A DNA stretch of 64,000 nucleotides, taken from Bacteroidales bacterium. GTDB taxonomy: Bacteria > Bacteroidota > Bacteroidia > Bacteroidales > UBA932. Positions 1-8,693 of this stretch are shown here, in pieces. Position numbers and translations under genes: made by a program. The stretch's first letter is position 1. The number at the start of each line of letters is the position of its first letter. The stretch covers positions 1 through 64,000 of the forward strand of contig SUYN01000014.1 in NCBI GenBank assembly GCA_015060405.1, read 5' to 3'. The notes under the pieces are model-generated. The model worked only from the letters and a program-made list of their open reading frames with translations. It did not search any database and was not told the DNA's origin.

Positions 1-1
1 T

Positions 2-127
2 ACAATATTGAAGAATGGTCAGAAAAAGATGATATACCAGACTGCATGGAAAGAAGACGGGGTAGTGGCAGGCCTCGTTGAAATCTCAATGGTGATTCCT
101 GAGGAAATGCCTCATTATATCCGATAG
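2..127 (+). CDS. PAS-domain-type protein, C-terminal end only (partial)
   Basis: An open frame runs from the window edge to a TAG at 125-127, giving 41 residues. The tail contains KKMIYQTAWKEDG and ends PEEMPHYIR. This resembles, from memory, the end of Bacteroidota PAS-like sensory proteins in which an aromatic strand is followed by an EISMVIP-type strand and a PHxxR terminus. The 5' part lies outside the window, so length, start and other domains cannot be judged. A hairpin terminator follows at 254-290. The assignment rests on a short tail and is tentative. Confidence 0.5.
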   Translation, partial: TILKNGQKKMIYQTAWKEDGVVAGLVEISMVIPEEMPHYIR

Positions 128-253
128 ACCGCATACTGATATCCGTCAAGGCAGTATTAGAAAACTATAGGAAATGTCTTGAAACATTGAAAGGATCAGA
201 CAAGGCCAAAGATAAAATATGTAACTGAAGAATATGAAAAACTACTAGTGAAT

Positions 254-290
254 AAGCCTTGATTTGTCAGTACCACAGATCAAGGCTTTT
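254..290 (+). terminator. Rho-independent-type terminator after the PAS-like gene
   Basis: Perfect 10-bp arms AAGCCTTGAT (254-263) and ATCAAGGCTT (279-288) enclose a 15-nt loop, and the 3' arm merges into a short T-run. It lies about 130 bp downstream of the partial gene and before the repeats. Confidence 0.6.
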
Positions 291-320
291 ATGTGTAAGG
301 ACGGACCGAATAATTGGAAT

Positions 321-402
321 TTAGTTACCGGTTACGTCATGCCCGGCTTGACCGGGCATCTTTAGTTACCGGCTACGTCATGCCCGGCTTGACCGGGCAT
401 CT
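321..402. repeat. Two tandem copies of a palindromic TCATGCCCG element
   Basis: Two 41-bp units (321-361 and 362-402) differ at one position. Each carries the hairpin ATGCCCGG, loop CTTGA, CCGGGCAT (first copy 339-359). The second copy is followed by GTGCAAAAACATAGC. The same pair-plus-tail arrangement recurs at 18351-18429, so this is a dispersed repeat family (REP-like), here between the PAS-like gene and the PUL. Confidence 0.85.
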
Positions 403-652
403 GGTGCAAAAACATAGCGAAAGTGCTTGTGGTACCCATAAATTGAAGGGTATCGCGAGCACTTTTCCTGTATAAATGCGCGGGGTCCTCCGTTTGTAAA
501 AGATGTTCTGCTGTTGCCCTGATATTGTTGTATCGTGTTTTCAACGAAGTTCTATGTCAGGAATATCGGTTTGTTTCCTAAAAAAATCAACAATTCTTTA
601 ATTATATTTCTATAGTTATGCGTATTATTGAAAGGAAACAAAACATAAAGCA

Positions 653-3600
653 ATGAAAAAGATCCTGGCCCTATTGTTATTTCTTTTTATAGCATTAGTA
701 TCTAATGCACAGAATCTGACCATAAACTTCCTTGATTGTACTATCGAAGAGGCAATGAGTCACTTAAAGAATGAAGGAATCAGTTTCATACTTAAAAGTG
801 ATTCGATTGATATGGATGCCAAGGTGAATGCAAATTTCACAGAGGCACCACTTGAGACGATCGTGAGGAAAATATTCGAGAATCAGAATGTTTCATTGAT
901 ATTCCGTGATTCTGTCGTGGTTGTCTCTGCCAAGTCTGAGCCGGTTCAGACAATGAAAAAGGCAGAGGAGGTGCGCAAGACAGAAGGAAAAATAGTCGAT
1001 AGCAAAGGTATTCCTGTTTCAGGTGCCAGCATTTTCATTCAAGATACAAGTGTCGGTACTGTATCGGGATCTGAGGGTGAATTCTCGATATCACTGGAAA
1101 AAGAATCGACATTGGTCGTTTCCTGCCTGAGTTATGCCACCAGGCATATCAAGGCATCTCCAGGTCAGAAACTGACTGTTGTCCTCGAAGATAGTTCGGA
1201 GTTTCTTGATGAGGTGGTTCTGGTCGGATATGGAACACAGAAAAAAGTGAATCTGACAGGAGCTGTCGCCACCATATCTACAGAAGCGATTGCTCAACGA
1301 CCGGTAGAAAACGTCTCTCAGGCACTTCAGGGCCTGATACCAGGATTGAATATAGCCCAGTCAAGCGGATTGCTGGATTCGAATCCATTGATCAATATTC
1401 GTGGAATCGGTACAATAGCTGAGGGATCTTCCGCATCTCCGCTAGTATTGATAGATGGAACAGAAGGAAATATAAATACCATCAATCCTCAGGATATTGA
1501 AAGCATTTCAGTACTGAAGGATGCCGCATCATCTTCAATATATGGATCTCGAGCACCTTTTGGCGTCATCCTTATCACTACAAAATCCGGCAGCGAATCA
1601 AGGACTACTGTCAATTATAGCAATAACTTCAGGTGGGCTGGTCCTACCTTTTGGCCGAGAATTTTGAATTCTTATGATTTTGTGACACTTGCAAACGATG
1701 CGTGCCGCAATTCAAATGTTGCAGATTTCTTCAATCCTGACCAGGTAGAGCGTATCAAGAAATATATAAATGGAGAAATAACAACCGTTTCCATCCAGAA
1801 TCCTGATAACCCGAAATATTGGGCAGACGGATATCTTCAGGGAAATGCCAATGTCAACTGTTTCAAGGAATACTTCAAGGATAATTCTTTTTCGCAGGAG
1901 CATAATATAAGTATGAGTGGCGGTAATAAGAAATATTCCTTTTATATGTCAATGGGATTTCTTGACCAGCACGGTCTATTGTCCGTGACAGATGATATAT
2001 ATCAGCGCTTCACTCCGAGTGCAAAGATCACTGCACGTCTTACAGATTGGATGAAAGCGACCTATTCCCTCAGATACAACAGGACATCTTATGACCGTCC
2101 GATTTATCTTACTCAATCTTTGTTTGCGGACTGGGCACGACAGAGCTGGCCGGAAGTTCCTGCGTATGATGATAACGGATATATCTATATGGATAACGAG
2201 CAGCTTCAGCTTATGGTCAACGGTGGACGTACGAAAGAAGTCACGGACAATCTGAACAATCATTTTGTACTGACTCTTGAACCTGTAAAAAACTGGGTGA
2301 CAAATGCTGAACTGAATTATAATACACAGGTCTTCACTCAGAATGAGGTCAGACTTATGACATACGCGCACGACTATAATGGAGACGCTTTTGTAAGAAA
2401 TAGCGATAGTTATGTGAAGAATAACAATGTCAAGAGCAATCATCTCAACCTGAATGTATATTCTACTTATGATTTCCAGGTACGCAGTCATAATTTCAAA
2501 TTTATGGCCGGATTCCAATATGAGGATTACACAACATCCAATTCAGGGATAAAGAATGTCGGTGTAATCAATTCTGACCTGGCTGTCATTGACCTGACCA
2601 CCGGCTACACATACGATGGTAAACCTGTAGCACCTTCCTTTTGGGGCAATAACGCCAGTTGGGCGACTGCAGGTTACTTCGCAAGAGTAAACTATGATTA
2701 TGACGAGCGATATCTCTTCGAAGCAAATATACGTTATGACGGCTCATCACGTTTCCGTGCAGAAAACAGATGGGCGTGGTTCCCGTCGGTTTCAGCTGGT
2801 TGGAATATTGCGAAAGAACCTTTCTGGGAGTCTGCATCAAGATATGTGAACACTCTTAAACTTAGAATGTCCTATGGTTCGTTGGGTAATCAGAATATAG
2901 GCAACTGGTATCCTACGTACCAGAAGATGGGAGTATATATCAATAATGGAGCCTGGCTCCAGGACGGAAAGGCAACCAATACGGCATATTCTCCGGAACT
3001 GATCAGTTCTTCACTGACCTGGGAAACGATAAGGTCCTATAACTTGGGATTGGATCTGGGGGCTTTCAATAACCGACTTACCAGTTCCTTCGAACTATAC
3101 TCCCGTTATACTACTAATATGATAGGTCCGGCACAGGAACTCCCATCAGTCCTTGGAGCGTCTGTACCTCGTACCAACAATACTGACCTGAGGACTTATG
3201 GTTTTGATTTTGAGGTTCAGTGGAAAGACAATCTTGACTGTGGCCTCTTCTACGGCATCAGATTTATTTTATCTGACAATCAGACTGAGATCCTCAGATA
3301 TCCGAATGATTCGAAATTGCTGATGACTAACGGAATATATTCATATTACCCAGGTAGTCACGTTGGTGATTTCTGGGGATTGAAGACATTAGGTATAGCG
3401 AAGACCGATCAGGAGATGAAGGCTCATCTCGCTACTATTCCGCACGGCGGTCAGTCCTGGCTTGGCACAGACTGGAGAGCCGGTGACATAATGTATGCGG
3501 ATCTGGACGGAAACGGTGTCATTTCTATGGAATCAGGTACACTTGCCGATCACGGAGACCTTATCAAACTTGGTAATGACCAGCCTCGTTTCCAGTTCGG

Positions 3601-4096
3601 TCTTGATCTTAATGCCTCTTGGAAAGGATTTGATATGCGCGTTTTCTTCCAAGGCGTAGGAAAAAGAGATTTCTGGCCGGGATATGTCGCATTCTGGGCA
3701 TCAAGCAATCAGAACATCTGGTATATGCTGGGATTTGAAGAGCATCTGGACTATTTCCGAAACACCCCATCAGGAGATCTGGATGTCAATCTGGACTCGT
3801 ATTATCCTCGTCCGCTCCTGAATGCAAAGAATCAGTATATGCAGACAAAGTATCTCCAGGATGCATCCTATATCCGCCTCAAGAACCTTACATTCGGCTA
3901 TACGATCCCTCAGAAATATACTCAGCGTATCAAAGTCGCTAATCTGCGTCTGTTCTTTACCGGAGAAAATCTATGGACAGGAACGAGATTGTCCTCAGTC
4001 TTTGATCCGGAAGGAATCAACGGAAACGACAGAATCAGTGGAATCGGATATCCGATTATGAAAACCTGGGCGTGCGGTCTTACAATCACTCTTTAA
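653..4096 (+). CDS. SusC/RagA-family TonB-dependent outer-membrane transporter with STN domain
   Basis: 1147 residues. A signal peptide (1-20, cut after SNAQ) precedes an STN domain (about 21-100), a carboxypeptidase-regulatory-like beta-sandwich (about 110-180), a TonB-box-like segment (DEVVLVGYGTQKK, from residue 186), the plug (LTGAVATIS onward) and a long beta-barrel. The family imports oligosaccharides through the outer membrane in complex with a SusD lid; the partner starts 12 bp downstream. STN domains in such receptors contact a FecR-type anti-sigma factor, and a sigma/FecR pair lies two genes on. This suggests substrate-triggered transcription of the locus. It is the first gene of a ten-gene + operon. 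Family assignment is secure; the substrate is not known from this gene. Confidence 0.96.
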   Translation: MKKILALLLFLFIALVSNAQNLTINFLDCTIEEAMSHLKNEGISFILKSDSIDMDAKVNANFTEAPLETIVRKIFENQNVSLIFRDSVVVVSAKSEPVQTMKKAEEVRKTEGKIVDSKGIPVSGASIFIQDTSVGTVSGSEGEFSISLEKESTLVVSCLSYATRHIKASPGQKLTVVLEDSSEFLDEVVLVGYGTQKKVNLTGAVATISTEAIAQRPVENVSQALQGLIPGLNIAQSSGLLDSNPLINIRGIGTIAEGSSASPLVLIDGTEGNINTINPQDIESISVLKDAASSSIYGSRAPFGVILITTKSGSESRTTVNYSNNFRWAGPTFWPRILNSYDFVTLANDACRNSNVADFFNPDQVERIKKYINGEITTVSIQNPDNPKYWADGYLQGNANVNCFKEYFKDNSFSQEHNISMSGGNKKYSFYMSMGFLDQHGLLSVTDDIYQRFTPSAKITARLTDWMKATYSLRYNRTSYDRPIYLTQSLFADWARQSWPEVPAYDDNGYIYMDNEQLQLMVNGGRTKEVTDNLNNHFVLTLEPVKNWVTNAELNYNTQVFTQNEVRLMTYAHDYNGDAFVRNSDSYVKNNNVKSNHLNLNVYSTYDFQVRSHNFKFMAGFQYEDYTTSNSGIKNVGVINSDLAVIDLTTGYTYDGKPVAPSFWGNNASWATAGYFARVNYDYDERYLFEANIRYDGSSRFRAENRWAWFPSVSAGWNIAKEPFWESASRYVNTLKLRMSYGSLGNQNIGNWYPTYQKMGVYINNGAWLQDGKATNTAYSPELISSSLTWETIRSYNLGLDLGAFNNRLTSSFELYSRYTTNMIGPAQELPSVLGASVPRTNNTDLRTYGFDFEVQWKDNLDCGLFYGIRFILSDNQTEILRYPNDSKLLMTNGIYSYYPGSHVGDFWGLKTLGIAKTDQEMKAHLATIPHGGQSWLGTDWRAGDIMYADLDGNGVISMESGTLADHGDLIKLGNDQPRFQFGLDLNASWKGFDMRVFFQGVGKRDFWPGYVAFWASSNQNIWYMLGFEEHLDYFRNTPSGDLDVNLDSYYPRPLLNAKNQYMQTKYLQDASYIRLKNLTFGYTIPQKYTQRIKVANLRLFFTGENLWTGTRLSSVFDPEGINGNDRISGIGYPIMKTWACGLTITL

Positions 4097-4108
4097 AACA
4101 TAGACGTT

Positions 4109-6082
4109 ATGAAACATTACATATATATCTGCTCATTTGTAATCTTGCTTGCGGCTTCTTCTTGTGATAAATTACTGGACAAGGAGCCTACATCGCAGGT
4201 GTCTCCAGAGAAATACCTCAATGATGCCTCCCAATTAGGCTATTATGCCAACGGCCTATATACAAATATTCTCCCTTCACACTCGGGGTATTCACTCACT
4301 TTTGTTAAAGATCAATACACCGATAACCAGGCCTATATTACACCTCATCCAATATATATTAAGGATTCCTGGACAGTTCCAGCCAACGATTCGTGGAATT
4401 TCAAGAATATCTATGACTGCAATTATTTTCTTGAGCGTGTACTCCCTAGATACGAGAAAGGTGAAGTGTCAGGAAGCACCACAGAAATATGCCAATATAT
4501 CGGAGAGGTCCTCTTCTTGCGTGCGTACGAATACTTCGACATGTACCAGAATTATGGAGACCTGCCAATTGTAACCAATACTCTTCCGGACGACCAGACT
4601 GTCCTTACTGAGGCCAGCAAGCGTTTTCCAAGAAACGAGGTTGCCAGATTCATTCTTTCTGATCTGGATAAGGCCTTGGAGATGATGCCGGAACAATTTG
4701 AGTCCCGCCACACCAGAATCAACCGGAACTGTGTACTGCTCCTTAAATCCAGAGTTGCTCTTTATGAGGGTACTTTCTTGAAGTATTTCAAAGGAACACC
4801 ATTTGTCCCTCAGGGTGAAGGATGGCCTGGAGCACAGAAAGAATACAGTGCTTCATACCAGTATCCGCTTGGCGGTATTGATGAAGAAATCAACTGGTTT
4901 CTGGACCAGGCGATAACTTCATCGGCACTACTTGCTGACAACATCATTCTGACTGCCAACACCGGAACCGTTCAGCAGAGCGCTGGCGACCAGGCAAACC
5001 CATATATGGATATGTTCTCCGATACAGACCTTTCAAAGTATCCTGAAGTACTTCTTTGGAGACAGTATGACAGAGGCCTCGGCTTTTCGAATGCTTGTGG
5101 CGAATGGGGTAACAGAGGAAATCTTGGAGCAGGTCTTACCAGAGGAATGGTTGACTGTTTCCTGATGGCCAATGGCCTTCCGATTTATGCACCGGGAAGC
5201 GGATATGCCGGCGACGACTATATCTCGGATGTGAAGATCGGCAGAGATGGAAGGCTTGTTGTTTTCCTTAAGGAACCAGGCCAGACAAACAGTATTGATG
5301 AATATGAAGGAGCTTCACAGGGGGTTCCGGTAGAACCGTACCCTAATCTGTTCGGTTCAGATTTTTCAAGAGTATATTCTACAGGCTACAGCATCAGAAA
5401 AGGAAATCCTCTCAATCAGATCCATCTGGTCGGAATTGCCGGATCTTACGTCGGATCGATAACATTCAGAGGAGTTGAAGCTTTGCTGAACTATATCGAA
5501 TCGTACTACGAACGTCACGGCTCTCTTGATGCAAAAGCCCTCTCATATTGGGCTGCAATACGCGAGCGTGCCAAGGTCGATACTGATGTCAACAAGACAA
5601 TTGATGCGACGGATATGACTATAGAAGCACAGAATGACTGGGGAGCATATTCAGCAGGAAACCTGATCGATCCGACCTTATATAATATCCGTCGTGAGCG
5701 TCGATGTGAACTTATGGCTGAGGGATTTCGTAATATGGACTTACAGAGATGGCGTTCAATGGATCAGCTGATTTCGGAACCATATCATATTGAGGGCTTC
5801 AAGATCTGGGGACCGATGAAGGGATGGTATGGCAGCCAGTTGAAACACGGAACTTCGGATGCAAATGTCTCGTCTCCGTCAAGAAGTGAATATCTGCGAC
5901 CATACGAGAAGACAGAATCAAGCGAAGCGTATAACGGTCTGACCTTTTCGATGGCCCACTATCTCTCGCCAATAGGTGTTCAGGAAATGATCCTGACATC
6001 GCCGGACGATTCTCCGGCAAATTCTGTCATCTATCAGAACCCTTACTGGCCAATAGAGGCCGGTGAGCCCTCAATACGATAG
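4109..6082 (+). CDS. SusD/RagB-family surface glycan-binding lipoprotein
   Basis: 657 residues, long for the family (usually about 500-600). A lipoprotein signal ends at Cys19 (ILLAASSC), followed by DKLLDKEP, the typical SusD N-terminus. The TPR-like core includes EVLFLRAYEYFDMYQNYGDLP, and the C-terminal RRERRCELMAEGFRNMDLQRWR helix pair is a hallmark of the family. It forms the hinged lid of the SusC transporter at the outer membrane and captures the glycan. It sits 12 bp after susC and 25 bp before the sigma gene, clearly in the same operon. The extra length suggests enlarged loops. Specificity cannot be read from sequence. Confidence 0.95.
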   Translation: MKHYIYICSFVILLAASSCDKLLDKEPTSQVSPEKYLNDASQLGYYANGLYTNILPSHSGYSLTFVKDQYTDNQAYITPHPIYIKDSWTVPANDSWNFKNIYDCNYFLERVLPRYEKGEVSGSTTEICQYIGEVLFLRAYEYFDMYQNYGDLPIVTNTLPDDQTVLTEASKRFPRNEVARFILSDLDKALEMMPEQFESRHTRINRNCVLLLKSRVALYEGTFLKYFKGTPFVPQGEGWPGAQKEYSASYQYPLGGIDEEINWFLDQAITSSALLADNIILTANTGTVQQSAGDQANPYMDMFSDTDLSKYPEVLLWRQYDRGLGFSNACGEWGNRGNLGAGLTRGMVDCFLMANGLPIYAPGSGYAGDDYISDVKIGRDGRLVVFLKEPGQTNSIDEYEGASQGVPVEPYPNLFGSDFSRVYSTGYSIRKGNPLNQIHLVGIAGSYVGSITFRGVEALLNYIESYYERHGSLDAKALSYWAAIRERAKVDTDVNKTIDATDMTIEAQNDWGAYSAGNLIDPTLYNIRRERRCELMAEGFRNMDLQRWRSMDQLISEPYHIEGFKIWGPMKGWYGSQLKHGTSDANVSSPSRSEYLRPYEKTESSEAYNGLTFSMAHYLSPIGVQEMILTSPDDSPANSVIYQNPYWPIEAGEPSIR

Positions 6083-6107
6083 TTAACTTAAATATAGCGT
6101 TGTTATC

Positions 6108-6665
6108 TTGAATCAAGTCATAGACATAAAAGCAATTGCTTCTGGAGACGTCAAAGCATTCGAGGTGCTTTACCTGGCATATTATAACAAGGTGCTGACA
6201 TATACTACGTCTCTTCTGCATAACAGTGTCAAGGCTGAAGATGCTACTCAGGACGTGTTCCTGAAGATCTGGCGCAACCGGCACAATCTTGTGGAAGGTG
6301 AAAATGTCAATTCCTACATATATATGACAGCGCGACGGGTAGTTCTTGATGTCTACCGCGATGAGAAATATGCTCAAAGGCACAAAGAGTGGGCTGAGTC
6401 GAACAGACCAGAGGAATCGGTCGAGGTCTCTTGCGTAAATGAGATTGAGGATATTGCTGCCAAGATGATTGAATGTATGCCTCCAAAAAGGAAGGAGGTA
6501 TTTAAGTTAAGCCGGATAAATGGCTTGACAGCAAAGGAGATTGCTGAAAAAATGGATCTGAGCGTAAATACGGTCAATAAACATATTGCATTAGCCCTTT
6601 CTACATTGAAGAAGAAATTGAACGATTATCTGACAATAATATTATTGTTATTCATTATAGATTGA
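6108..6665 (+). CDS. ECF-subfamily RNA polymerase sigma factor
   Basis: 185 residues with region 2 (FEVLYLAYYNKVLTYTTSLL, then AEDATQDVFLKIWRNR) and region 4 (MPPKRKEVFKLSRINGLTAKEIAEKMDLSVNTV), the layout of Bacteroidota ECF sigma factors. The only plausible start in the open frame is a TTG at 6108; an in-frame stop lies at 6084 and no ATG comes before the conserved region. It is followed at 2 bp by the FecR anti-sigma gene. With the STN-bearing SusC two genes upstream this makes a transenvelope signalling trio. The order is unusual: such sigma/anti-sigma pairs normally precede susC. Confidence 0.93.
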   Translation: MNQVIDIKAIASGDVKAFEVLYLAYYNKVLTYTTSLLHNSVKAEDATQDVFLKIWRNRHNLVEGENVNSYIYMTARRVVLDVYRDEKYAQRHKEWAESNRPEESVEVSCVNEIEDIAAKMIECMPPKRKEVFKLSRINGLTAKEIAEKMDLSVNTVNKHIALALSTLKKKLNDYLTIILLLFIID

Positions 6666-6667
6666 AA

Positions 6668-7534
6668 ATGGAAGAATTCAACAAGATACTTTGGGACAGA
6701 ATTGAGAATGACAATTCTCCTGCAGAAAAGAGGAAAGCCAAGGCTGCTTTCCAGGATTTTCTTCATATAGTCGGAATCCGTGATGAACAGTCAAGGGATT
6801 ATCGCAGGTTCTATCGTGCTGGATTCCTCTGGGCTGCCCTGTCAATGCCTCTGGGTTTTATGGTTGCGTGGCTGATTTTCGGCAGAAGCGAATCCGCTAC
6901 TTGGCAGGAGGTAAGCACCCGGCCGGGAGAAAGTACGCAGATAGTGCTCTCTGACAATACGCAAGTTACATTGAATGGTGGCAGTACCATTGTATATCCG
7001 TCATCTTTCAATGATGAATGCCGTCAGATCTATTTCTCCGGTGAGGGCTATTTTGAGGTACAGGCAGACAGCAGACATCCGTTTGACATAATCACAAACG
7101 ATGCACGCATAAAGGTCCACGGAACACGGTTCAACCTAAAATCCTATTCTGAAGACAATATGCTTTCAGTCGCATTGGATGAAGGGGAGGTACAGTTTAC
7201 AGGAAATTCGGGAGTTGTTGTGGATATGGTACCCGGGGATAATCTTTCATATGACAAAGAAACTGGAACCTTGCAGAAGGAGTTTTCCCAAGAGTCTTCA
7301 GGACTCTGGCGTAAGGGTCAATACTATTTCAAGAAAGTGACGCTGCACGATATAGCGCGTGACATTGAAAGATTGTTCGGAGTCAGAGTGCTGATCGAGA
7401 ACGAGGCTCTCCTTCATACTCACTACCATATAGCCCTTGTAAACGGAGAAACAGTTGATGACTTTATCCGTATCCTTTCATTGGACAACAGTCTGAAGGT
7501 GTCAAGATCAGGAAATACCATTATCATTAAATAA
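6668..7534 (+). CDS. FecR-family transmembrane anti-sigma factor
   Basis: About 288 residues. The N-terminal cytoplasmic part binds the sigma factor, one membrane segment follows (FLWAALSMPLGFMVAWLIF, about residues 52-72), and then the periplasmic FecR domain (VSTRPGESTQIVLSDNTQV; GEGYFEV; HGTRFNLKSY). The C-terminal DUF4974-type domain (YYFKKVTLHDIARDIERLFG to the end) is the part that contacts the SusC STN domain in known systems. I chose the ATG at 6668, 2 bp after the sigma stop; a TTG at 6662 would add two residues and overlap it. It probably holds the sigma factor inactive until SusC is loaded. Confidence 0.92.
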   Translation: MEEFNKILWDRIENDNSPAEKRKAKAAFQDFLHIVGIRDEQSRDYRRFYRAGFLWAALSMPLGFMVAWLIFGRSESATWQEVSTRPGESTQIVLSDNTQVTLNGGSTIVYPSSFNDECRQIYFSGEGYFEVQADSRHPFDIITNDARIKVHGTRFNLKSYSEDNMLSVALDEGEVQFTGNSGVVVDMVPGDNLSYDKETGTLQKEFSQESSGLWRKGQYYFKKVTLHDIARDIERLFGVRVLIENEALLHTHYHIALVNGETVDDFIRILSLDNSLKVSRSGNTIIIK

Positions 7535-7544
7535 TTCAGTTGCA

Positions 7545-8657
7545 ATGAAAATCAAACTTGTACTCTTGCTGCAAATATTGCTGACTCTTTCCTGTACTGC
7601 GAATGGCCCGGAAAATGTACCTCAAGACATCTCATTTGAGATAAACAGGGGAGTCAACATTGCATACTTTCTTTCTCAGTCAACCCATAGAGGCGAGAAG
7701 AGAGCAGCATATTTCACTGCTGAAGACATAAAGACAATCAAGGAATATGGCTTTGACCATATCAGGCTGCCCATTGATGAAGAACAGATGTTCAAAGAGG
7801 ATGGAAGCAAGGACACAAAGGCCTTCGAACTGTTGAAATGGACAATTGATTACAGTATTAAAAGCGGCCTCAAGGTCATTGTAGATATGCATATCCTGCG
7901 TTCTCATCATTTTACATCAGGTAGTAATACCCTTTTTACTGATGTCAAGGCCCAGGAAGACTTCTATCAGATGTGGCGTGAAATCAGCGGTGAACTCAGG
8001 GACTTCCCTAATTCTATGCTTGCCTATGAGCTGTTGAATGAGCCTCAGGCAAAGAAAAAGGAGGATTGGAATAATCTTGTCCATAACTGTTATAAGGCTA
8101 TCCGAGAACTGGAGCCAGAGAGGGTGATAGTCATTGGAACCAACCCGTCTCAAAGTTATCTGGGAGCGAAGTATCTTGATATACCGAAGAATGACAGGAA
8201 TATAATCATAAGTTTCCATTACTATGATCCTTTCCTCCTGACCCATTATCGTGCACGGTGGACAAATCAGAAGAATTTTGATGGTCCGGTCCACTATCCG
8301 GGAGTGACTATAAGCCAGGAAGAATATGATCAGACCGATTGCGACCCGACAGCAAAAGAGGCTGTAAGGGCATATATCGGACAATTTTATGACCGTGCAG
8401 TTTTTCGCAAGAATATTCGTCAAGTAGTAGAAGTTGCGTCAAAATATGGCCTTCAGGTCTATTGCGGCGAATATGGCTGCCTCCCTTCACCTCCGGAAAA
8501 TGACCGTCTGACCTGGCATTCGGACATCGAGACAGTGTTTGACCAATTCAGTATTGCCCGCGCTATATGGTGCTACAAGGACAATAAGGACGGTTTCGGT
8601 ATAATCAAGGACGGAGTCCCGGATGAAGCAATGCTGAAAGCCATACATATGAAATAA
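7545..8657 (+). CDS. GH5-family glycoside hydrolase, lipoprotein (first of two)
   Basis: 370 residues. The lipoprotein signal ends at Cys17 (LLTLSC). The (beta/alpha)8 barrel shows DHIRLPID, the acid/base Glu166 in LLNEPQ, the substrate-side HYYDPFLLTH, and the nucleophile Glu309 in YCGEYG. GH5 enzymes cleave beta-linked glucans, mannans or related glycans with retention; the subfamily cannot be fixed by eye. It sits 10 bp after the FecR gene. A second GH5 with similar landmarks lies at 12992, so the locus has two non-identical beta-glycanases. Likely surface-exposed or periplasmic. The fold and catalytic pair are clear; the substrate is open. Confidence 0.9.
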   Translation: MKIKLVLLLQILLTLSCTANGPENVPQDISFEINRGVNIAYFLSQSTHRGEKRAAYFTAEDIKTIKEYGFDHIRLPIDEEQMFKEDGSKDTKAFELLKWTIDYSIKSGLKVIVDMHILRSHHFTSGSNTLFTDVKAQEDFYQMWREISGELRDFPNSMLAYELLNEPQAKKKEDWNNLVHNCYKAIRELEPERVIVIGTNPSQSYLGAKYLDIPKNDRNIIISFHYYDPFLLTHYRARWTNQKNFDGPVHYPGVTISQEEYDQTDCDPTAKEAVRAYIGQFYDRAVFRKNIRQVVEVASKYGLQVYCGEYGCLPSPPENDRLTWHSDIETVFDQFSIARAIWCYKDNKDGFGIIKDGVPDEAMLKAIHMK

Positions 8658-8693
8658 TCAATCACAGACATAATCACATAACACTATTTAATT

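Larger units (their letters stand above)
128..652. other. Gene-free stretch with terminator and paired palindromic repeats
   Basis: No gene with a credible start is seen. A start-less open frame ends at 226-228. The stretch then holds the terminator at 254-290 and two 41-bp direct repeats at 321-402. The 5' region of the susC-like gene follows (about 250 bp, AT-rich near the gene). I could not place a confident promoter for the PUL here. Confidence 0.5.

Noticed and set aside
121..228. Start-less + frame reading SVKAVLENYRKCLETLKG
   Set aside because: No ATG/GTG start and it overlaps the PAS-like stop; possibly a remnant, but not supportable.
362..544. Minus 60-codon frame ending QMPGQAGHDV
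   Set aside because: It is a translation of the palindromic repeat and flank; such frames arise wherever this repeat lies.
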